A DNA stretch of 64,000 nucleotides from contig NZ_RQRS01000008.1 of NCBI RefSeq assembly GCF_004335085.1, forward strand, positions 62,001 to 126,000, read 5' to 3'. Under the pieces are notes generated by a model that saw nothing but the letters and a program-made list of their open reading frames with translations, was not told where the DNA came from and did no database searches. This stretch comes from Pedobacter nototheniae. GTDB lineage: Bacteria > Bacteroidota > Bacteroidia > Sphingobacteriales > Sphingobacteriaceae. Position numbers and translations under genes: made by a program. Position 1 is the first letter of the stretch, and each line of letters opens with the position of its first letter. This document shows, piece after piece, positions 26,993 through 36,409 of this stretch.

Positions 26993-27672
26993 TAAGCCGG
27001 TAATTGCCAATCTATAGGTGTTATGTTATTTTGAATTAACAACTGATTTGTTTTAGAGAAGTGTTTACTTCCAAAAAAACCATTATAAGCAGAAAATGGT
27101 GAAGGGTGTGCAGCCGTTAAAACGTAATGTTTTTTTTCATCAATTAAGGCTGCTTTTTGCTGTGCATATTTGCCCCAAAGTAAGAAAACCAAATGTTCCC
27201 TCTTTTGGGAAAGTGCCTTAATAATTTCGTCCGTAAAAATTTCCCAGCCCTGATTTTGATGTGATCCAGCTTCGGATGCACGCACTGTTAATGTTGCATT
27301 TAAAAGCAATACACCTTGCTCTGCCCAATGCGTTAAATTGCCATGGTTTGGCGTTTTAAAGCCTTCTATGTCAGTTTGTAACTCTTTATAAATGTTTTTC
27401 AATGAAGGTGGAACAGTCATTCCTCTTTGTACAGAAAATGATAACCCATGTGCTTGTCCCACACCATGGTAAGGATCTTGTCCCAATATTACAACCTTAA
27501 CTTCATCAAATGGAGTGGTATTTAAGGCATTAAAAATGTCTGCTCCTTTCGGATAAATAACTTTATTATTTTGCTTTTCATCTTGTAAAAATGCTTTGAG
27601 CTTAATCATATAGTCTTTTTCAAACTCCTGATTTAAAACAGCTAACCAACCTGGCTCCAACGATGCAGACAT
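26992..27672 (-). CDS. ung: Uracil-DNA glycosylase (family 1)
   Basis: A 226-residue enzyme that removes uracil from DNA to start base-excision repair. The catalytic motif [20 protein letters not shown], the FLLWGKYAQ strand and the leucine-loop region [13 protein letters not shown] are all present. The length matches the family. It is the first gene of a two-gene unit with the hydrolase. Confidence 0.98.
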   Translation of the reverse strand: MSASLEPGWLAVLNQEFEKDYMIKLKAFLQDEKQNNKVIYPKGADIFNALNTTPFDEVKVVILGQDPYHGVGQAHGLSFSVQRGMTVPPSLKNIYKELQTDIEGFKTPNHGNLTHWAEQGVLLLNATLTVRASEAGSHQNQGWEIFTDEIIKALSQKREHLVFLLWGKYAQQKAALIDEKKHYVLTAAHPSPFSAYNGFFGSKHFSKTNQLLIQNNITPIDWQLPA

Positions 27673-27770
27673 ATTTTTAAATGTAATTATAATAAAGTAA
27701 ATGATAGTTTACAAAACTCGGTTAATGCGTCCAAATTTCATAAACTATCAAATTAAATAATCATTAATGA

Positions 27771-28289
27771 TTATTGCTTCTTTTGTAATATTGCTAACAA
27801 ATCTCCCTCAAGAGTTGTTTTAGGATGCTCAACAATTCTGCCTATTTCTTTTCCATGTTTATCGTAAACAATAAAAGTAGGTACGCTAACAATATTGAGT
27901 CCGTCTATAATTCCATTTTCAGCTTTTTTATGACCATCAACGGCTACAATATCAACGTTCTTTTCTTTGAATTGGAGACCGTCCAAAACTTTAAAGAAAT
28001 TGGGTACATTAACTTTACTATCACCACACCATGTGCCTAAAACAATTTTGATTCTTTCTTTTTTAATTAACTTCTTAAGTTCAATCATGGTATTAGCTTC
28101 AGGAACATAAGCTTCGTAAAGTGGATCGTACATTTCCTTAAATTCAGGAAAAGTTGTAATTCCTTCACGAGTACAATTATTAATTAAAATATCTTTATTA
28201 TGAGCTTGGTCGTGGATTTTTTTATTTACTTCTTGAGCAGAAACATTCATGGCAAGTATGATTAGGGTAATGGAGAAGAAGGTTTTCAT
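27771..28289 (-). CDS. Secreted thioredoxin-fold protein with a non-canonical active site
   Basis: A 172-residue exported protein with signal peptide MKTFFSITLIILAMNVSAQE. The thioredoxin-like region reads IKIVLGTWCGDSKVNVPNFF followed by VDIVAVDGH and the cis-Pro strand VSVPTFIVYDKHGKEIGRIV. The active site is WCGDS, so the second Cys of CxxC is replaced by Ser and dithiol oxidoreductase activity is unlikely unless another thiol helps. WCGDS-type proteins are frequent in Bacteroidota. The gene stands alone, divergent from the next gene. Confidence 0.8.
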   Translation of the reverse strand: MKTFFSITLIILAMNVSAQEVNKKIHDQAHNKDILINNCTREGITTFPEFKEMYDPLYEAYVPEANTMIELKKLIKKERIKIVLGTWCGDSKVNVPNFFKVLDGLQFKEKNVDIVAVDGHKKAENGIIDGLNIVSVPTFIVYDKHGKEIGRIVEHPKTTLEGDLLAILQKKQ

Positions 28290-28384
28290 GATTTTGAAAT
28301 TTTTAATGAAATTATTGTTTTAAAATCTAATTTCTGCTATTTAAACACGATATTTGCAAAAAAAAAATAATTAGAATAAAATTT

Positions 28385-28924
28385 ATGCCAAATATTATCA
28401 GATTAATTGCGGGGTTTGCATTATTGGGTGGCGCAGTAGCTTTATTTATTTTTGGTTTCTGGCCATGGGGTATAGTTGCCATCTTATTAGGAATAATTGT
28501 ACTGGTAACTTATTTCTTTAATGAAAATATGCTTTTAGCACAATGGTTTTTACGTAAAGACAATATGCCTAAAGCAGAAATGTTTTTAAAACGCATAACC
28601 AATTACGAAACTCAGTTAATTAAAGTTCAACACGGATATTATAATTTATTAATAGGCTTAATTGAAAGCAGAAGAGCACCGATGCAAAGTGAAAAATATT
28701 TCAAAAAATCACTTGCGTTAGGTATGCATATGGATCATAATGTTGCCTTAGCAAAGTTAAGTTTAGCTGGTATTGCAATGGCTAAAAGGAATAAGAGAGA
28801 AGCAACAATGTATCTTGCAGAAGCTAAAAAAGCAGATAAAAATAAATTATTAGCAGATCAGATCAAACAAATGAAAGATCAGATGGGCATGATGGATAAG
28901 CAACAACAAGTGCGTTACCGCTAA
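28385..28924 (+). CDS. Membrane protein with TPR-like C-terminal region
   Basis: A 179-residue protein. Two hydrophobic helices fill residues 5-42 (IIRLIAGFALLGGAVALFIF; VAILLGIIVLVTYFF). The cytosolic remainder is helical and resembles two or three tetratricopeptide-like repeats (AQWFLRKDNMPKAEMFLKR, SEKYFKKSLALGM, AGIAMAKRNKREATMYLAEA). Function is unknown. A clear terminator follows its stop. Confidence 0.7.
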   Translation: MPNIIRLIAGFALLGGAVALFIFGFWPWGIVAILLGIIVLVTYFFNENMLLAQWFLRKDNMPKAEMFLKRITNYETQLIKVQHGYYNLLIGLIESRRAPMQSEKYFKKSLALGMHMDHNVALAKLSLAGIAMAKRNKREATMYLAEAKKADKNKLLADQIKQMKDQMGMMDKQQQVRYR

Positions 28925-28942
28925 AATATTCAAATTTTAATG

Positions 28943-28973
28943 AAGCCATTTCTTAATTGAAATGGCTTTTTTT
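28943..28973 (+). terminator. Intrinsic terminator of the TPR-like gene
   Basis: AAGCCATTTC at 28943-28952 pairs perfectly with 28959-28968 across a six-base loop, and a run of T follows. It also overlaps the 3' end of the convergent gene at 28972, so it may serve that gene too. Confidence 0.8.
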
Positions 28974-29469
28974 ATGGCCTGTCTCTGCCAATAAATCTTT
29001 CATTTCCCAAAAGAAACTGAATAGCCTTAATCACATTTCGATTTATGGATTCTTCTGTTTTTAAATTGTTAATGTATCTTATAATTTCCTTTCGAAGATA
29101 GGGGGCAAGCTGATTAAAAACTTCTTTAGCTTTTTTATTCTTACGCAAAGCCTCAACCAATTGAGGATGCATCTCGATTTCTCTTGGTTTTGGATCAAAT
29201 TCTAATTCAAAGATTGCTGTGTCGCCAACATCTTTACCAACAGCCTTTCTCATTGGAGTATTGAGATATAAACGCCATTTACCAGAATATTTTATTAGCG
29301 TTTGTTGAAATGATAGACCATCTATTTTTATTACTACTGGAATTTTACCATTTTCCTTCTTTGCCTGTTTAAAAAGATACTTTAAATAAGCATCAGGAAT
29401 AAAAACATACGGATTTATTCCTATAATAAATATTTCTGTACTAAATGGTTCTGGTTTTACGTGCGTCAT
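28972..29469 (-). CDS. YdeI/OmpD-associated family protein (DUF1905)
   Basis: A 165-residue cytosolic protein. The N-terminal half fits DUF1905 (NGKIPVVIKIDGLSFQQTLI, RLYLNTPMRKAVGKDVGD), a barrel-like domain, and the C-terminal half fits the bacteriocin-protection YdeI/OmpD-associated motif (LVEALRKNKKAKEVFNQLAP, then RKEIIRYINNLKTEESINRN). Function of the family is unclear. It is convergent with the preceding gene. Confidence 0.8.
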   Translation of the reverse strand: MTHVKPEPFSTEIFIIGINPYVFIPDAYLKYLFKQAKKENGKIPVVIKIDGLSFQQTLIKYSGKWRLYLNTPMRKAVGKDVGDTAIFELEFDPKPREIEMHPQLVEALRKNKKAKEVFNQLAPYLRKEIIRYINNLKTEESINRNVIKAIQFLLGNERFIGRDRP

Positions 29470-29621
29470 AGTAAGAAGGTTATATTAAAGATAATCTTTT
29501 TCGTTTGAAGCTGAAAGTTGCCTATAACCATTACAAGAACAAGGTTTTATTTGCAGCTGCTTTTCAAAAAAATAAAACCAAATCTATTTTTTGAGTGTAG
29601 TGTATATAAAATCTTATACTT

Positions 29622-30173
29622 ATGGAAACATCACAAGAAGGAAGTACAAATAATACTCAAGAAGAAAATATTAAAGATTTAGGCGGAAAAGAAGCTATTG
29701 AAAAGTTAAAAAGCTTAGCAGAAAAGGCTGAGAGTTGTTTCTTTTGTACCAATATTAAAACTGGTGTGCCTTTATCCGTAAGACCAATGGCTATCCAGGA
29801 AGTGGATGAAGATGGTAATATTTGGTTTATGAGTATGAAGGATAGCACAAAGAACGATGAAATTGCTGCTGATCCATTTACGCATTTATTGTTTCAGGCT
29901 GGAGCGCATTCTGGCTTTGTAAATATATATGGTATAGCAGAAATTAGCAGAGACCAAGCGAAGATAGATGAGTTGTGGAGCCCTTTTATTAAAACATGGT
30001 TTCAGGGTGGAAAAGATGATCCAAATATCACCTTAATTAAGGTAATTCCTTCTGAAGGCTACTATTGGGATACCAAACACGGTACTGCTGTTGCATTTTT
30101 AAAAATTGCAGCTTCAGTTATAACCGGTAAAACAATGGATGATTCTGTTGAAGGGATGTTGGATATTGATTAA
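29622..30173 (+). CDS. Pyridoxamine 5'-phosphate oxidase-like (general stress protein 26) family
   Basis: A 183-residue flavin-binding split-barrel protein of the general stress protein 26 type. The core includes ESCFFCTNIKTGVPLSVRPM, a NIWFMSMKDSTKNDEI segment that contacts the flavin phosphate in relatives, then VNIYGIAEISRD and the W-containing IKTWFQGGKDDPNI. Members bind FMN or FAD and may reduce small molecules; the physiological substrate is unknown. It stands as a single gene. Confidence 0.85.
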   Translation: METSQEGSTNNTQEENIKDLGGKEAIEKLKSLAEKAESCFFCTNIKTGVPLSVRPMAIQEVDEDGNIWFMSMKDSTKNDEIAADPFTHLLFQAGAHSGFVNIYGIAEISRDQAKIDELWSPFIKTWFQGGKDDPNITLIKVIPSEGYYWDTKHGTAVAFLKIAASVITGKTMDDSVEGMLDID

Positions 30174-30191
30174 TTGTATGAGCGTATTTGA

Positions 30192-30398
30192 TTATTTATC
30201 GCCTAAATAATCAAATCCCTCAAACTCTTCTCTTTTTGCCCTGCGACTAATAATGTCATCTTCATCATTGGCTTTCTTAAAGAAAAAGGCTTCGGCCTGA
30301 ATTCTTTTAATTAACTGATGTACTAAAGAAAGGTCAAAAGTATCCTTGCTTAATTTAATGCAGTATTCGCTTTCTGTAATTTCTAAACTAGAGTTCAT
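30192..30398 (-). CDS. Small hypothetical protein
   Basis: An unrecognised 68-residue protein starting MNSSLEITESEYCIKLSKDT. The N-terminal half looks like a short beta-hairpin plus helix (FDLSLVHQLIKRIQAEAFFF), and the tail is charged with a patch ISRRAKREEFEGFDYLG. Its domain layout is like that of small antitoxin-like or accessory proteins, but no partner toxin lies beside it. It has a proper ATG start and a compact distance to its neighbours, so I consider it a real gene. Confidence 0.55.
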   Translation of the reverse strand: MNSSLEITESEYCIKLSKDTFDLSLVHQLIKRIQAEAFFFKKANDEDDIISRRAKREEFEGFDYLGDK

Positions 30399-30435
30399 AG
30401 CAGATGTATTTTGTTAACTACTGCTGTAAATATAG

Positions 30436-30470
30436 AAAAGGCTTGCTAATTGTTTATTAGCAAGCCTTTT
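30436..30470. terminator. Terminator downstream of lysS
   Basis: AAAAGGCTTGCTAAT at 30436-30450 pairs perfectly with 30456-30470 over a five-base loop, a 15-bp stem. It lies 66 bases beyond the lysS stop on the minus strand. Confidence 0.8.
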
Positions 30471-30535
30471 AAGTTTGTGTTATGTTTTTGTTAAGATGAA
30501 ACTCCTTTTATTTCAAAATTAGGAGTGTACCTTAA

Positions 30536-32245
30536 TTATTTATGAGATAAAAATAAACCGTCATCAGTTTTTGTAACCTTTAAGATCCCTTTTGATGTTA
30601 AAGCCTTTAAAGTAGTATCCCATTTTTTGTTACTCCAATCAGCCAGTTTTGCTTTTACATCTGATAAAAGATCTTGCGATCCTTCAGAAATTAGTGAAAA
30701 TAATTCTGTTTCTTCAGCTGTCATTTCAATTTTCTTTTTCTCAGGGCGCATCTGCGGGAAGAATAAAACTTCCTGAATAGTGCTTTGATTGGTCATTAGC
30801 ATCACTATACGATCGATACCGAAACCTAAACCAGAAGTAGGAGGCATACCATATTCTAAAGCACGAACAAAATCATCATCCATTGCCATTGCTTCAGCAT
30901 CACCACGATCAGCTAATTTCAATTGATCTTCAAAGCGTTCTTTTTGGTCAATTGGATCGTTCAATTCAGAATAAGCATTTCCAATTTCTTTACCATTAAC
31001 AAATATTTCAAAACGCTCAACCAATCCTTCTGCCGAACGGTGTTTCTTGGCAAGCGGAGTCATTTCTATTGGATAATCTGTAATAAAAGTTGGCTGAATT
31101 AAATTCGCTTCAACTTTAGCACTAAATATTTCATCAACTAATTTACCACGCCCCATGGTAGAATCGGTTTCAATATCTAAACTTTTGCACGTTTGCGTTA
31201 ACTCATCCTCAGTCATTGCAGAAACATCAATTCCAGTATATTTCTGGATTGACTCATACATGGTTAATTTCTCGTAAGGACCTTCAAAATTAATATTGTT
31301 TTCACCAACTTTAACAACTGCAGAACCATTGGTTGCTATTGCAACTTTTTCCAAGCACTCTTCAACCATAGCCATCATCCAGATATAATCTTTATAGGCT
31401 ACGTAAATTTCCATTGAAGTATATTCTGGGTTATGCGTACGGTCCATACCCTCGTTACGGAACATTTTACCGAATTCATAAACGCCATCAAAGCCTGCAA
31501 CAATTAATCTTTTTAAATACAACTCATTCGCAATACGTAAATAAAGCGGCATATCTAAAGTATTATGGTGCGTTGCAAAAGGCCTTGCGGCAGCACCACC
31601 GTGGATAGGCTGAAGAATTGGAGTTTCCACTTCCATCCATCCTTGTTCATCAAAATAATTACGCATGCTATTAATAACCTTGCTGCGTTTGATGAAAATT
31701 TGTTTATAATCAGGGTTAACCGTTAAATCTACATAACGCATACGGTAGCGCAACTCCGGATTTGTAAAACCATCGTATACATTACCTTCATCATCACGTT
31801 TTACAATAGGTAAAGGGCGTAAAGATTTAGCTAATACCTTAAATTCGGTAACGTGAATAGAAATTTCTCCAGTTTGGGTTGTAAAAACATAACCTTTAAC
31901 ACCGATAAAATCACCAATATCTAAAAGTTTTTTAAATACAGTATTATATAAGGTTTTATCTTCTCCAGGGCAAAGTTCATCTCTTTTTAAATAAACTTGA
32001 ATGCGACCTGTAGAATCCTGGATTTCAGCAAAAGAGGCAGCCCCCATAATGTTACGACCCATAATACGACCAGCTAAACTAACTGTCTTATAAGCCGTTT
32101 TATCCTTTTCGTAATTTGCTAAAATATCTGCAGCACTTACATTAATCTCATAAGATTCTGCTGGGTATGGCTCTATGCCTAATTGGCGTAGTTGTTTTAG
32201 CGACTCGCGTCGTAATATTTCTTGTTCTGATAATCCTATACTCAT
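30536..32245 (-). CDS. lysS: Lysine--tRNA ligase (class II)
   Basis: A 569-residue class II synthetase. The OB-fold anticodon-binding domain comes first (VSLAGRIMGRNIMGAASFAEI), followed by class II motif 1, motif 2 FRNEGMDRTHNPEYTSMEIY and motif 3 GLGFGIDRIVMLMTN. The last 60 residues form an extra C-terminal extension common in Bacteroidota. The frame could start at a TTG at 32263, but the -7 box at 32260-32268 overlaps that codon, so the ATG at 32245 is the start. Confidence 0.98.
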   Translation of the reverse strand: MSIGLSEQEILRRESLKQLRQLGIEPYPAESYEINVSAADILANYEKDKTAYKTVSLAGRIMGRNIMGAASFAEIQDSTGRIQVYLKRDELCPGEDKTLYNTVFKKLLDIGDFIGVKGYVFTTQTGEISIHVTEFKVLAKSLRPLPIVKRDDEGNVYDGFTNPELRYRMRYVDLTVNPDYKQIFIKRSKVINSMRNYFDEQGWMEVETPILQPIHGGAAARPFATHHNTLDMPLYLRIANELYLKRLIVAGFDGVYEFGKMFRNEGMDRTHNPEYTSMEIYVAYKDYIWMMAMVEECLEKVAIATNGSAVVKVGENNINFEGPYEKLTMYESIQKYTGIDVSAMTEDELTQTCKSLDIETDSTMGRGKLVDEIFSAKVEANLIQPTFITDYPIEMTPLAKKHRSAEGLVERFEIFVNGKEIGNAYSELNDPIDQKERFEDQLKLADRGDAEAMAMDDDFVRALEYGMPPTSGLGFGIDRIVMLMTNQSTIQEVLFFPQMRPEKKKIEMTAEETELFSLISEGSQDLLSDVKAKLADWSNKKWDTTLKALTSKGILKVTKTDDGLFLSHK

Positions 32246-32259
32246 TTCGGGTATTTTTT

Positions 32260-32268
32260 GCAAAAGTA
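32260..32268 (-). promoter_or_regulatory. -7 box of lysS
   Basis: On the minus strand TACTTTTGC fits TAnnTTTGC. It ends 14 bases upstream of the lysS ATG at 32245, giving a leader of about ten bases. No TTG is seen at the usual -33 spacing. Confidence 0.5.
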
Positions 32269-32483
32269 ATGATTTTGCAATTCGTTATGTAATTATATTA
32301 ACAGCAATAATTGTTTAAATGCTGATGGCTACAAAGATAAGAAAGGAAAGGGAATTACTAAATGCTTTGGTTGATATAGCAGAAAAATTTTAACTGTGTA
32401 TTTGATTAAAATTGAAGTTTAATTTTTTTCAGATGGTATATTTGTTTTCAAATGAGGATAACCTCTAATTAATAAGTTTGCAT

Positions 32484-33173
32484 ATGTCTGATATAAATAA
32501 AATACAACTTTCCAGCTTTAGTTTTTTGAATTTGTTAAAGAAGAACAATGAAAGGGAATGGTTTAATGAACATAAGGCTGAATTTCAAAATGAACAAGTG
32601 CTTATAGAATCTTTTGCTCAAGCATTGTTAGATTTAATGAATACCCATGATGTAATTGAAACTTTATCAGGAAAGAAAAGCTTGTACAGGATTTATCGTG
32701 ATACACGTTTTTCAAACGATAAAACACCTTATAAAACGCATTGGAGTGGAAGTTTTAAGCGTGCCAGCAAACAGAGAAGAGGTGGCTATTACTTTCATCT
32801 CGAGCCTGGAAATAGTTTTGTTGCCGGTGGCTTTTTCGGTCCATCTCCACAGGATTTAAAATTAATAAGAGAAAATATTGCTTTTGATGCTAAACCACTA
32901 AGAGATATTTTAAAGAATAAAACTTTTATAGAATCTTTTGAAACTTTAAAAGGCGAACAGTTAAAAACAACTCCAAAAGGTTTCGATGCCGATGATGAAG
33001 CTATCGATTTACTTCGTTACAAACAGTTTTTGCTGATTAAGAAATTTACAGATGAAGAAGTATTAGGCAGCGATTTCTTGAATAAATGTAATCAGGCATT
33101 TAAGAATATGCGTCCGTTCTTTGATTATATGAGCGAAATTTTAACTACTGATGCTAATGGATTAGACTTATAA
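32484..33173 (+). CDS. DUF2461 domain protein
   Basis: A 229-residue cytosolic protein of the DUF2461 family, with FSFLNLLKKNNEREWFNEHK at the N-terminus, the signature SLYRIYRDTRFSNDKTPYKT in the middle, and YYFHLEPGNSFVAGGFFGP. The family is widespread and of unknown function. The ATG at 32484 is chosen over an in-frame TTG two codons upstream. It is convergent with the acyl-CoA synthetase through a strong shared terminator. Confidence 0.9.
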   Translation: MSDINKIQLSSFSFLNLLKKNNEREWFNEHKAEFQNEQVLIESFAQALLDLMNTHDVIETLSGKKSLYRIYRDTRFSNDKTPYKTHWSGSFKRASKQRRGGYYFHLEPGNSFVAGGFFGPSPQDLKLIRENIAFDAKPLRDILKNKTFIESFETLKGEQLKTTPKGFDADDEAIDLLRYKQFLLIKKFTDEEVLGSDFLNKCNQAFKNMRPFFDYMSEILTTDANGLDL

Positions 33174-33195
33174 TCGAGTCGAAATTTATTTTATT

Positions 33196-33234
33196 AAAAA
33201 AGGGTCTTCACTAATGTAGTAAAGACCCTTTTTT
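33196..33234. terminator. Bidirectional terminator, DUF2461 gene / acyl-CoA synthetase
   Basis: AAAAAAGGGTCTT at 33196-33208 pairs perfectly with 33222-33234 over a 13-base loop. The stem base is A-rich on one side and T-rich on the other, so it can terminate both convergent genes. It ends two bases before the synthetase stop codon. Confidence 0.85.
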
Positions 33235-33235
33235 A

Positions 33236-35152
33236 TTATGATTCGGCTTCTATACCTTCTTCATACATATTGTTAATGGCTTCAGCATATTTCTTTTCGA
33301 CTATGCGGCGCTTTACTTTCATTGTCGGAGTAATTTCACCTTCATCAATATTAAAAGGATTGCGTTTTATTTTGAAGTTTTTGATACGTTCAAATTTAGC
33401 CAGTTCGTTCGAAATCTTTTTAATGTCTTGTTCAATCCAATCTATAATTTCTTTATTTTGAATAAATGGATCGGCTTCCTCAAAGAAAGAAGGTTTTAAA
33501 TTGAATGTTTCTTCCATAGTTTCCCTATTTGGGATAATAATGGCAGTAATAAATTCGCGTTTATCGCCGATTAAAAATAACTGATCTATTTTAGGGCTTT
33601 TTAAATAGATGTTTTCGACAGGAGTAGGGTAAACATTTTTACCATAAGCATTAACGATCATGTTTTTTAAACGATCTGTAATTTGGAGGTTGCCTTTATA
33701 AAAGCGACCAATATCACCGGTATGAAACCACATATCCTTGTCAATCGCTTCAGCAGTTTCAGCAGGCTTATTAAAATAACCCTTCATTACGCAATGGCCA
33801 CGAACTATAATTTCACCTTCAGCACATTCAAAATCTTCCTTAAAGGTGTCGTGCGTTTGTATATTTATAATGGCTTTACTTTCTACATCCTGAATGCCGA
33901 CTTCTATTCCGGGAATAACTCGGCCAACCGTTCCATAAACTTGTCTGTGGTATTCGGTTACAGACATTACCGGCGAAGTTTCTGTTAAACCAAAACCTTC
34001 TAATATTTTAATGCCTAAATCACCAAAAAACTCACCAACGTTTTTAGGAAGCGCAGCACCGCCAGAAATCATAAACTTTAAGCGCCCACCGGTTTTTTCT
34101 TTTATTTTACTGAAAACTAATTTTTCCGCAATTCCTTTTTTTGCTGATAGAATCAATCCTGGATTTTTACCAGCTTCTTTTAATACTCTGTAATTTTTAC
34201 CAGTTTCTAAAGCCCATGTAAATATTTTCGCCTTAGTTCCTCCAGCCGCAGTTCCAGATTTTATTGCCTTGTCGTGGATGCGTTCTAGCAAACGTGGCAC
34301 ACAACTCATTACCGTAGGACGGACTTCGCCCATATTTTTTGCCAATAATTCTAAACTTTGAGCAAAAGCTATTTTACAACCTTGCGCACAGCATACATGA
34401 TAGGTTGCAGTACGTTCAAATACATGAGAAAGTGGTAAGAAAGATAAAAAGGTTTCGGTTTGGTCAATTACAGGGATTTGCTGCAAGCATACTTTTACAT
34501 TTTCTACAAAATTACTATGAGTAAGCATTACGCCTTTTGGCGTACCTGTAGTGCCCGAAGTATAAATTAGAGATGAAACATCGCTTGGTAAAACTAAGTT
34601 TCTGGCTTCATCTATTGCTGCTTTCTCCGCTACTGTAACCTGGTGTTTTAAAGCTAAAATATCCGAAAAACTGATTACCTCAACTTTTACATCCTCTGGT
34701 ATAACAACTTTTTCGTAATCCTTAAATGCAGGAATAATATATTTTAGTTCTTTACAATTTGCCGCAACTTTTAACACTTTACGATATAAAAAGTTATTGC
34801 CAACTAAAATGGATTTAATCCCTGAGTCATTTATAATATAAGCAACTTCCTGTTCGGATAATGTTGGATATATGGAAACGTTAATGGCGCCAATTTGTTG
34901 AATTCCTTGATCGTAGTAAACATATTCAGGAGAGTTTTCGATCATTAAACCTAATCTATCGCCCTTTTTAATGTCCTTTTCAAGAAAAAATGCAGAAACT
35001 GCATCTGCTCTTTTCAAAGTATCCTCAAAAGAAATTTCAGTCCAATCGGCACCTTGTTTATGTATTAAAAAGGTTTCTTCCGGTTTATGAATGTTTTTTA
35101 CAACATTGCGTAAAAGGGTAGGTACAGTTGAAAACTCGTTTATTAATGGCAT
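33236..35152 (-). CDS. Long-chain fatty acid--CoA ligase (AMP-binding)
   Basis: A 638-residue adenylate-forming enzyme of the long-chain acyl-CoA synthetase (FadD/FAA) type. The phosphate-binding loop SLIYTSGTTGTPKGVMLTH, the A5 region GFGLTETSPVMS, and the A7-A8 hinge HTGDIGRFYKGNLQITDRLK are intact. It activates fatty acids with ATP and CoA, probably at the membrane, for lipid synthesis or degradation. No beta-oxidation gene is adjacent. A GCAAAGTA sequence at 35210-35217, read as TACTTTGC on the minus strand, may be the -7 box. Confidence 0.93.
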   Translation of the reverse strand: MPLINEFSTVPTLLRNVVKNIHKPEETFLIHKQGADWTEISFEDTLKRADAVSAFFLEKDIKKGDRLGLMIENSPEYVYYDQGIQQIGAINVSIYPTLSEQEVAYIINDSGIKSILVGNNFLYRKVLKVAANCKELKYIIPAFKDYEKVVIPEDVKVEVISFSDILALKHQVTVAEKAAIDEARNLVLPSDVSSLIYTSGTTGTPKGVMLTHSNFVENVKVCLQQIPVIDQTETFLSFLPLSHVFERTATYHVCCAQGCKIAFAQSLELLAKNMGEVRPTVMSCVPRLLERIHDKAIKSGTAAGGTKAKIFTWALETGKNYRVLKEAGKNPGLILSAKKGIAEKLVFSKIKEKTGGRLKFMISGGAALPKNVGEFFGDLGIKILEGFGLTETSPVMSVTEYHRQVYGTVGRVIPGIEVGIQDVESKAIINIQTHDTFKEDFECAEGEIIVRGHCVMKGYFNKPAETAEAIDKDMWFHTGDIGRFYKGNLQITDRLKNMIVNAYGKNVYPTPVENIYLKSPKIDQLFLIGDKREFITAIIIPNRETMEETFNLKPSFFEEADPFIQNKEIIDWIEQDIKKISNELAKFERIKNFKIKRNPFNIDEGEITPTMKVKRRIVEKKYAEAINNMYEEGIEAES

Positions 35153-35468
35153 GCTCGTAATAGTGTGTTCGTTATAATTAACAATTATAATGCTTTTTGG
35201 TTTAATAATGCAAAGTAGTGTAAATCATAAATTTAATTTGGTCATGATTTCATCGCATTAATCTTTATGGGAATGCTTTTAATTAATCTTTTGAATAAAA
35301 CTTAGGGATGAATAGCTTTTGGAAATTATTACGATTTATAACTGTAGCGTAATTATTCGACGGGCTTGGAATGACAATTTTTGAGATTTATAATTTTCTT
35401 ATTTATAAATCCCATTTAACGCAAAAAGGTTCCATAAAGATGGAACCTTTTCTATTTTGTAAAATATT
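35153..35468. other. Intergenic region between acyl-CoA synthetase and iscA-like gene
   Basis: This 316-base AT-rich stretch has no convincing coding frame. It holds the likely upstream promoter of the synthetase (minus strand -7 box at 35210-35217) and, at the far end, the terminator of the Fe-S unit. I see no tRNA, sRNA-like stem or repeat in the remaining sequence. Confidence 0.6.
35424..35451. terminator. Terminator of the iscS-iscU-iscA unit
   Basis: AAAAGGTTCCA at 35424-35434 pairs perfectly with 35441-35451 over a six-base loop, giving a T-rich exit on the minus strand 18 bases after the iscA-like stop. Confidence 0.8.
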
Positions 35469-35795
35469 TTATACAGAGAAGCTTTCGCCGCAACCGCAAC
35501 TACGGCTTGCATTTGGATTAATGAAGTTAAATCCTTTTCCATTTAAGCCATCAGAGAAATCTAATTCTGTTCCAGCCAAATAAAGGAAAGATTTCATGTC
35601 AAGTGCAATTTTAATGCCTCTATCTTCGAAAAACTGATCGCCTGTTTTAGATTCGTTATCAAAATCTAAATTGTATGATAAACCTGAACAGCCTCCTCCC
35701 TTTACGGAAACACGTAAAAAATAATCAGAACCTAATTCAGAATCCTGCATTAAGTGATCAATTTTATCTTTTGCTTTATCGGTTATAGTAATCAT
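35469..35795 (-). CDS. HesB/IscA-type iron-sulfur carrier
   Basis: A 108-residue A-type Fe-S carrier. The three invariant cysteines are present: one in KGGGCSGLSYNLDFD and two in SRSCGCGESF at the C-terminus. It receives clusters from the IscU scaffold and passes them to target proteins. It is the third gene of a unit with iscS and iscU; ferredoxin and HscBA are not here. Confidence 0.93.
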   Translation of the reverse strand: MITITDKAKDKIDHLMQDSELGSDYFLRVSVKGGGCSGLSYNLDFDNESKTGDQFFEDRGIKIALDMKSFLYLAGTELDFSDGLNGKGFNFINPNASRSCGCGESFSV

Positions 35796-35882
35796 AATAA
35801 TATCAATATATTAGTATTAAGTATTAAATTTTACCAAGCCAGAGTTAATCTAATTCGGTAATTTTTATACTTGTTACTGTTA

Positions 35883-36296
35883 TTAGTGGTGTGATTTTTC
35901 TAATACTAATGCATCTAAACCATTTTTAACGCGGTAGTCGTTAATTGCTGATTTAATTGCATCTTCTGCTAATACAGAACAGTGAATTTTAACTGGAGGT
36001 AAAGCTAATTCCTCAACTATGTCCATATTGTCGATAGCTAAAGCCTCATCAATAGTTTTTCCTTTTAACCACTCAGTAGCTAAAGATGATGATGCAATTG
36101 CAGAACCACAACCAAATGTTTTAAATTTAGCATCTGTGATTACATTATCTGCACCAACTTCAATTTGTAAGCGCATTACGTCGCCACACTCAGGTGCGCC
36201 AACTAAACCAGTACCTACATTTTTTTCGTCCTTATTTAAAGTACCCACATTACGAGGGTTATTATAATGATCAATTACTTTTTCTGAATATGCCAT
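35883..36296 (-). CDS. iscU: Fe-S cluster assembly scaffold IscU
   Basis: A 137-residue scaffold. It begins MAYSEKVIDHYNNPRNVGTL, the classical IscU start, with the three cluster-binding Cys in GAPECGDVM, FKTFGCGSAIASSS and KIHCSVLAEDAI. It assembles [2Fe-2S] using sulfur from IscS. Spacing is 113 bases to iscS and 87 bases to the carrier gene. Confidence 0.97.
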   Translation of the reverse strand: MAYSEKVIDHYNNPRNVGTLNKDEKNVGTGLVGAPECGDVMRLQIEVGADNVITDAKFKTFGCGSAIASSSLATEWLKGKTIDEALAIDNMDIVEELALPPVKIHCSVLAEDAIKSAINDYRVKNGLDALVLEKSHH

Positions 36297-36409
36297 GTTT
36301 TCTATTTCTTAAATCTCTTTTCGGAGATGATTTGTTCATTAATTACTACTTGCCAGTTTTTAATTATCAGTTAGCAACTCAAAACTGTCTAATGTTAAAT
36401 GCAAACTGA

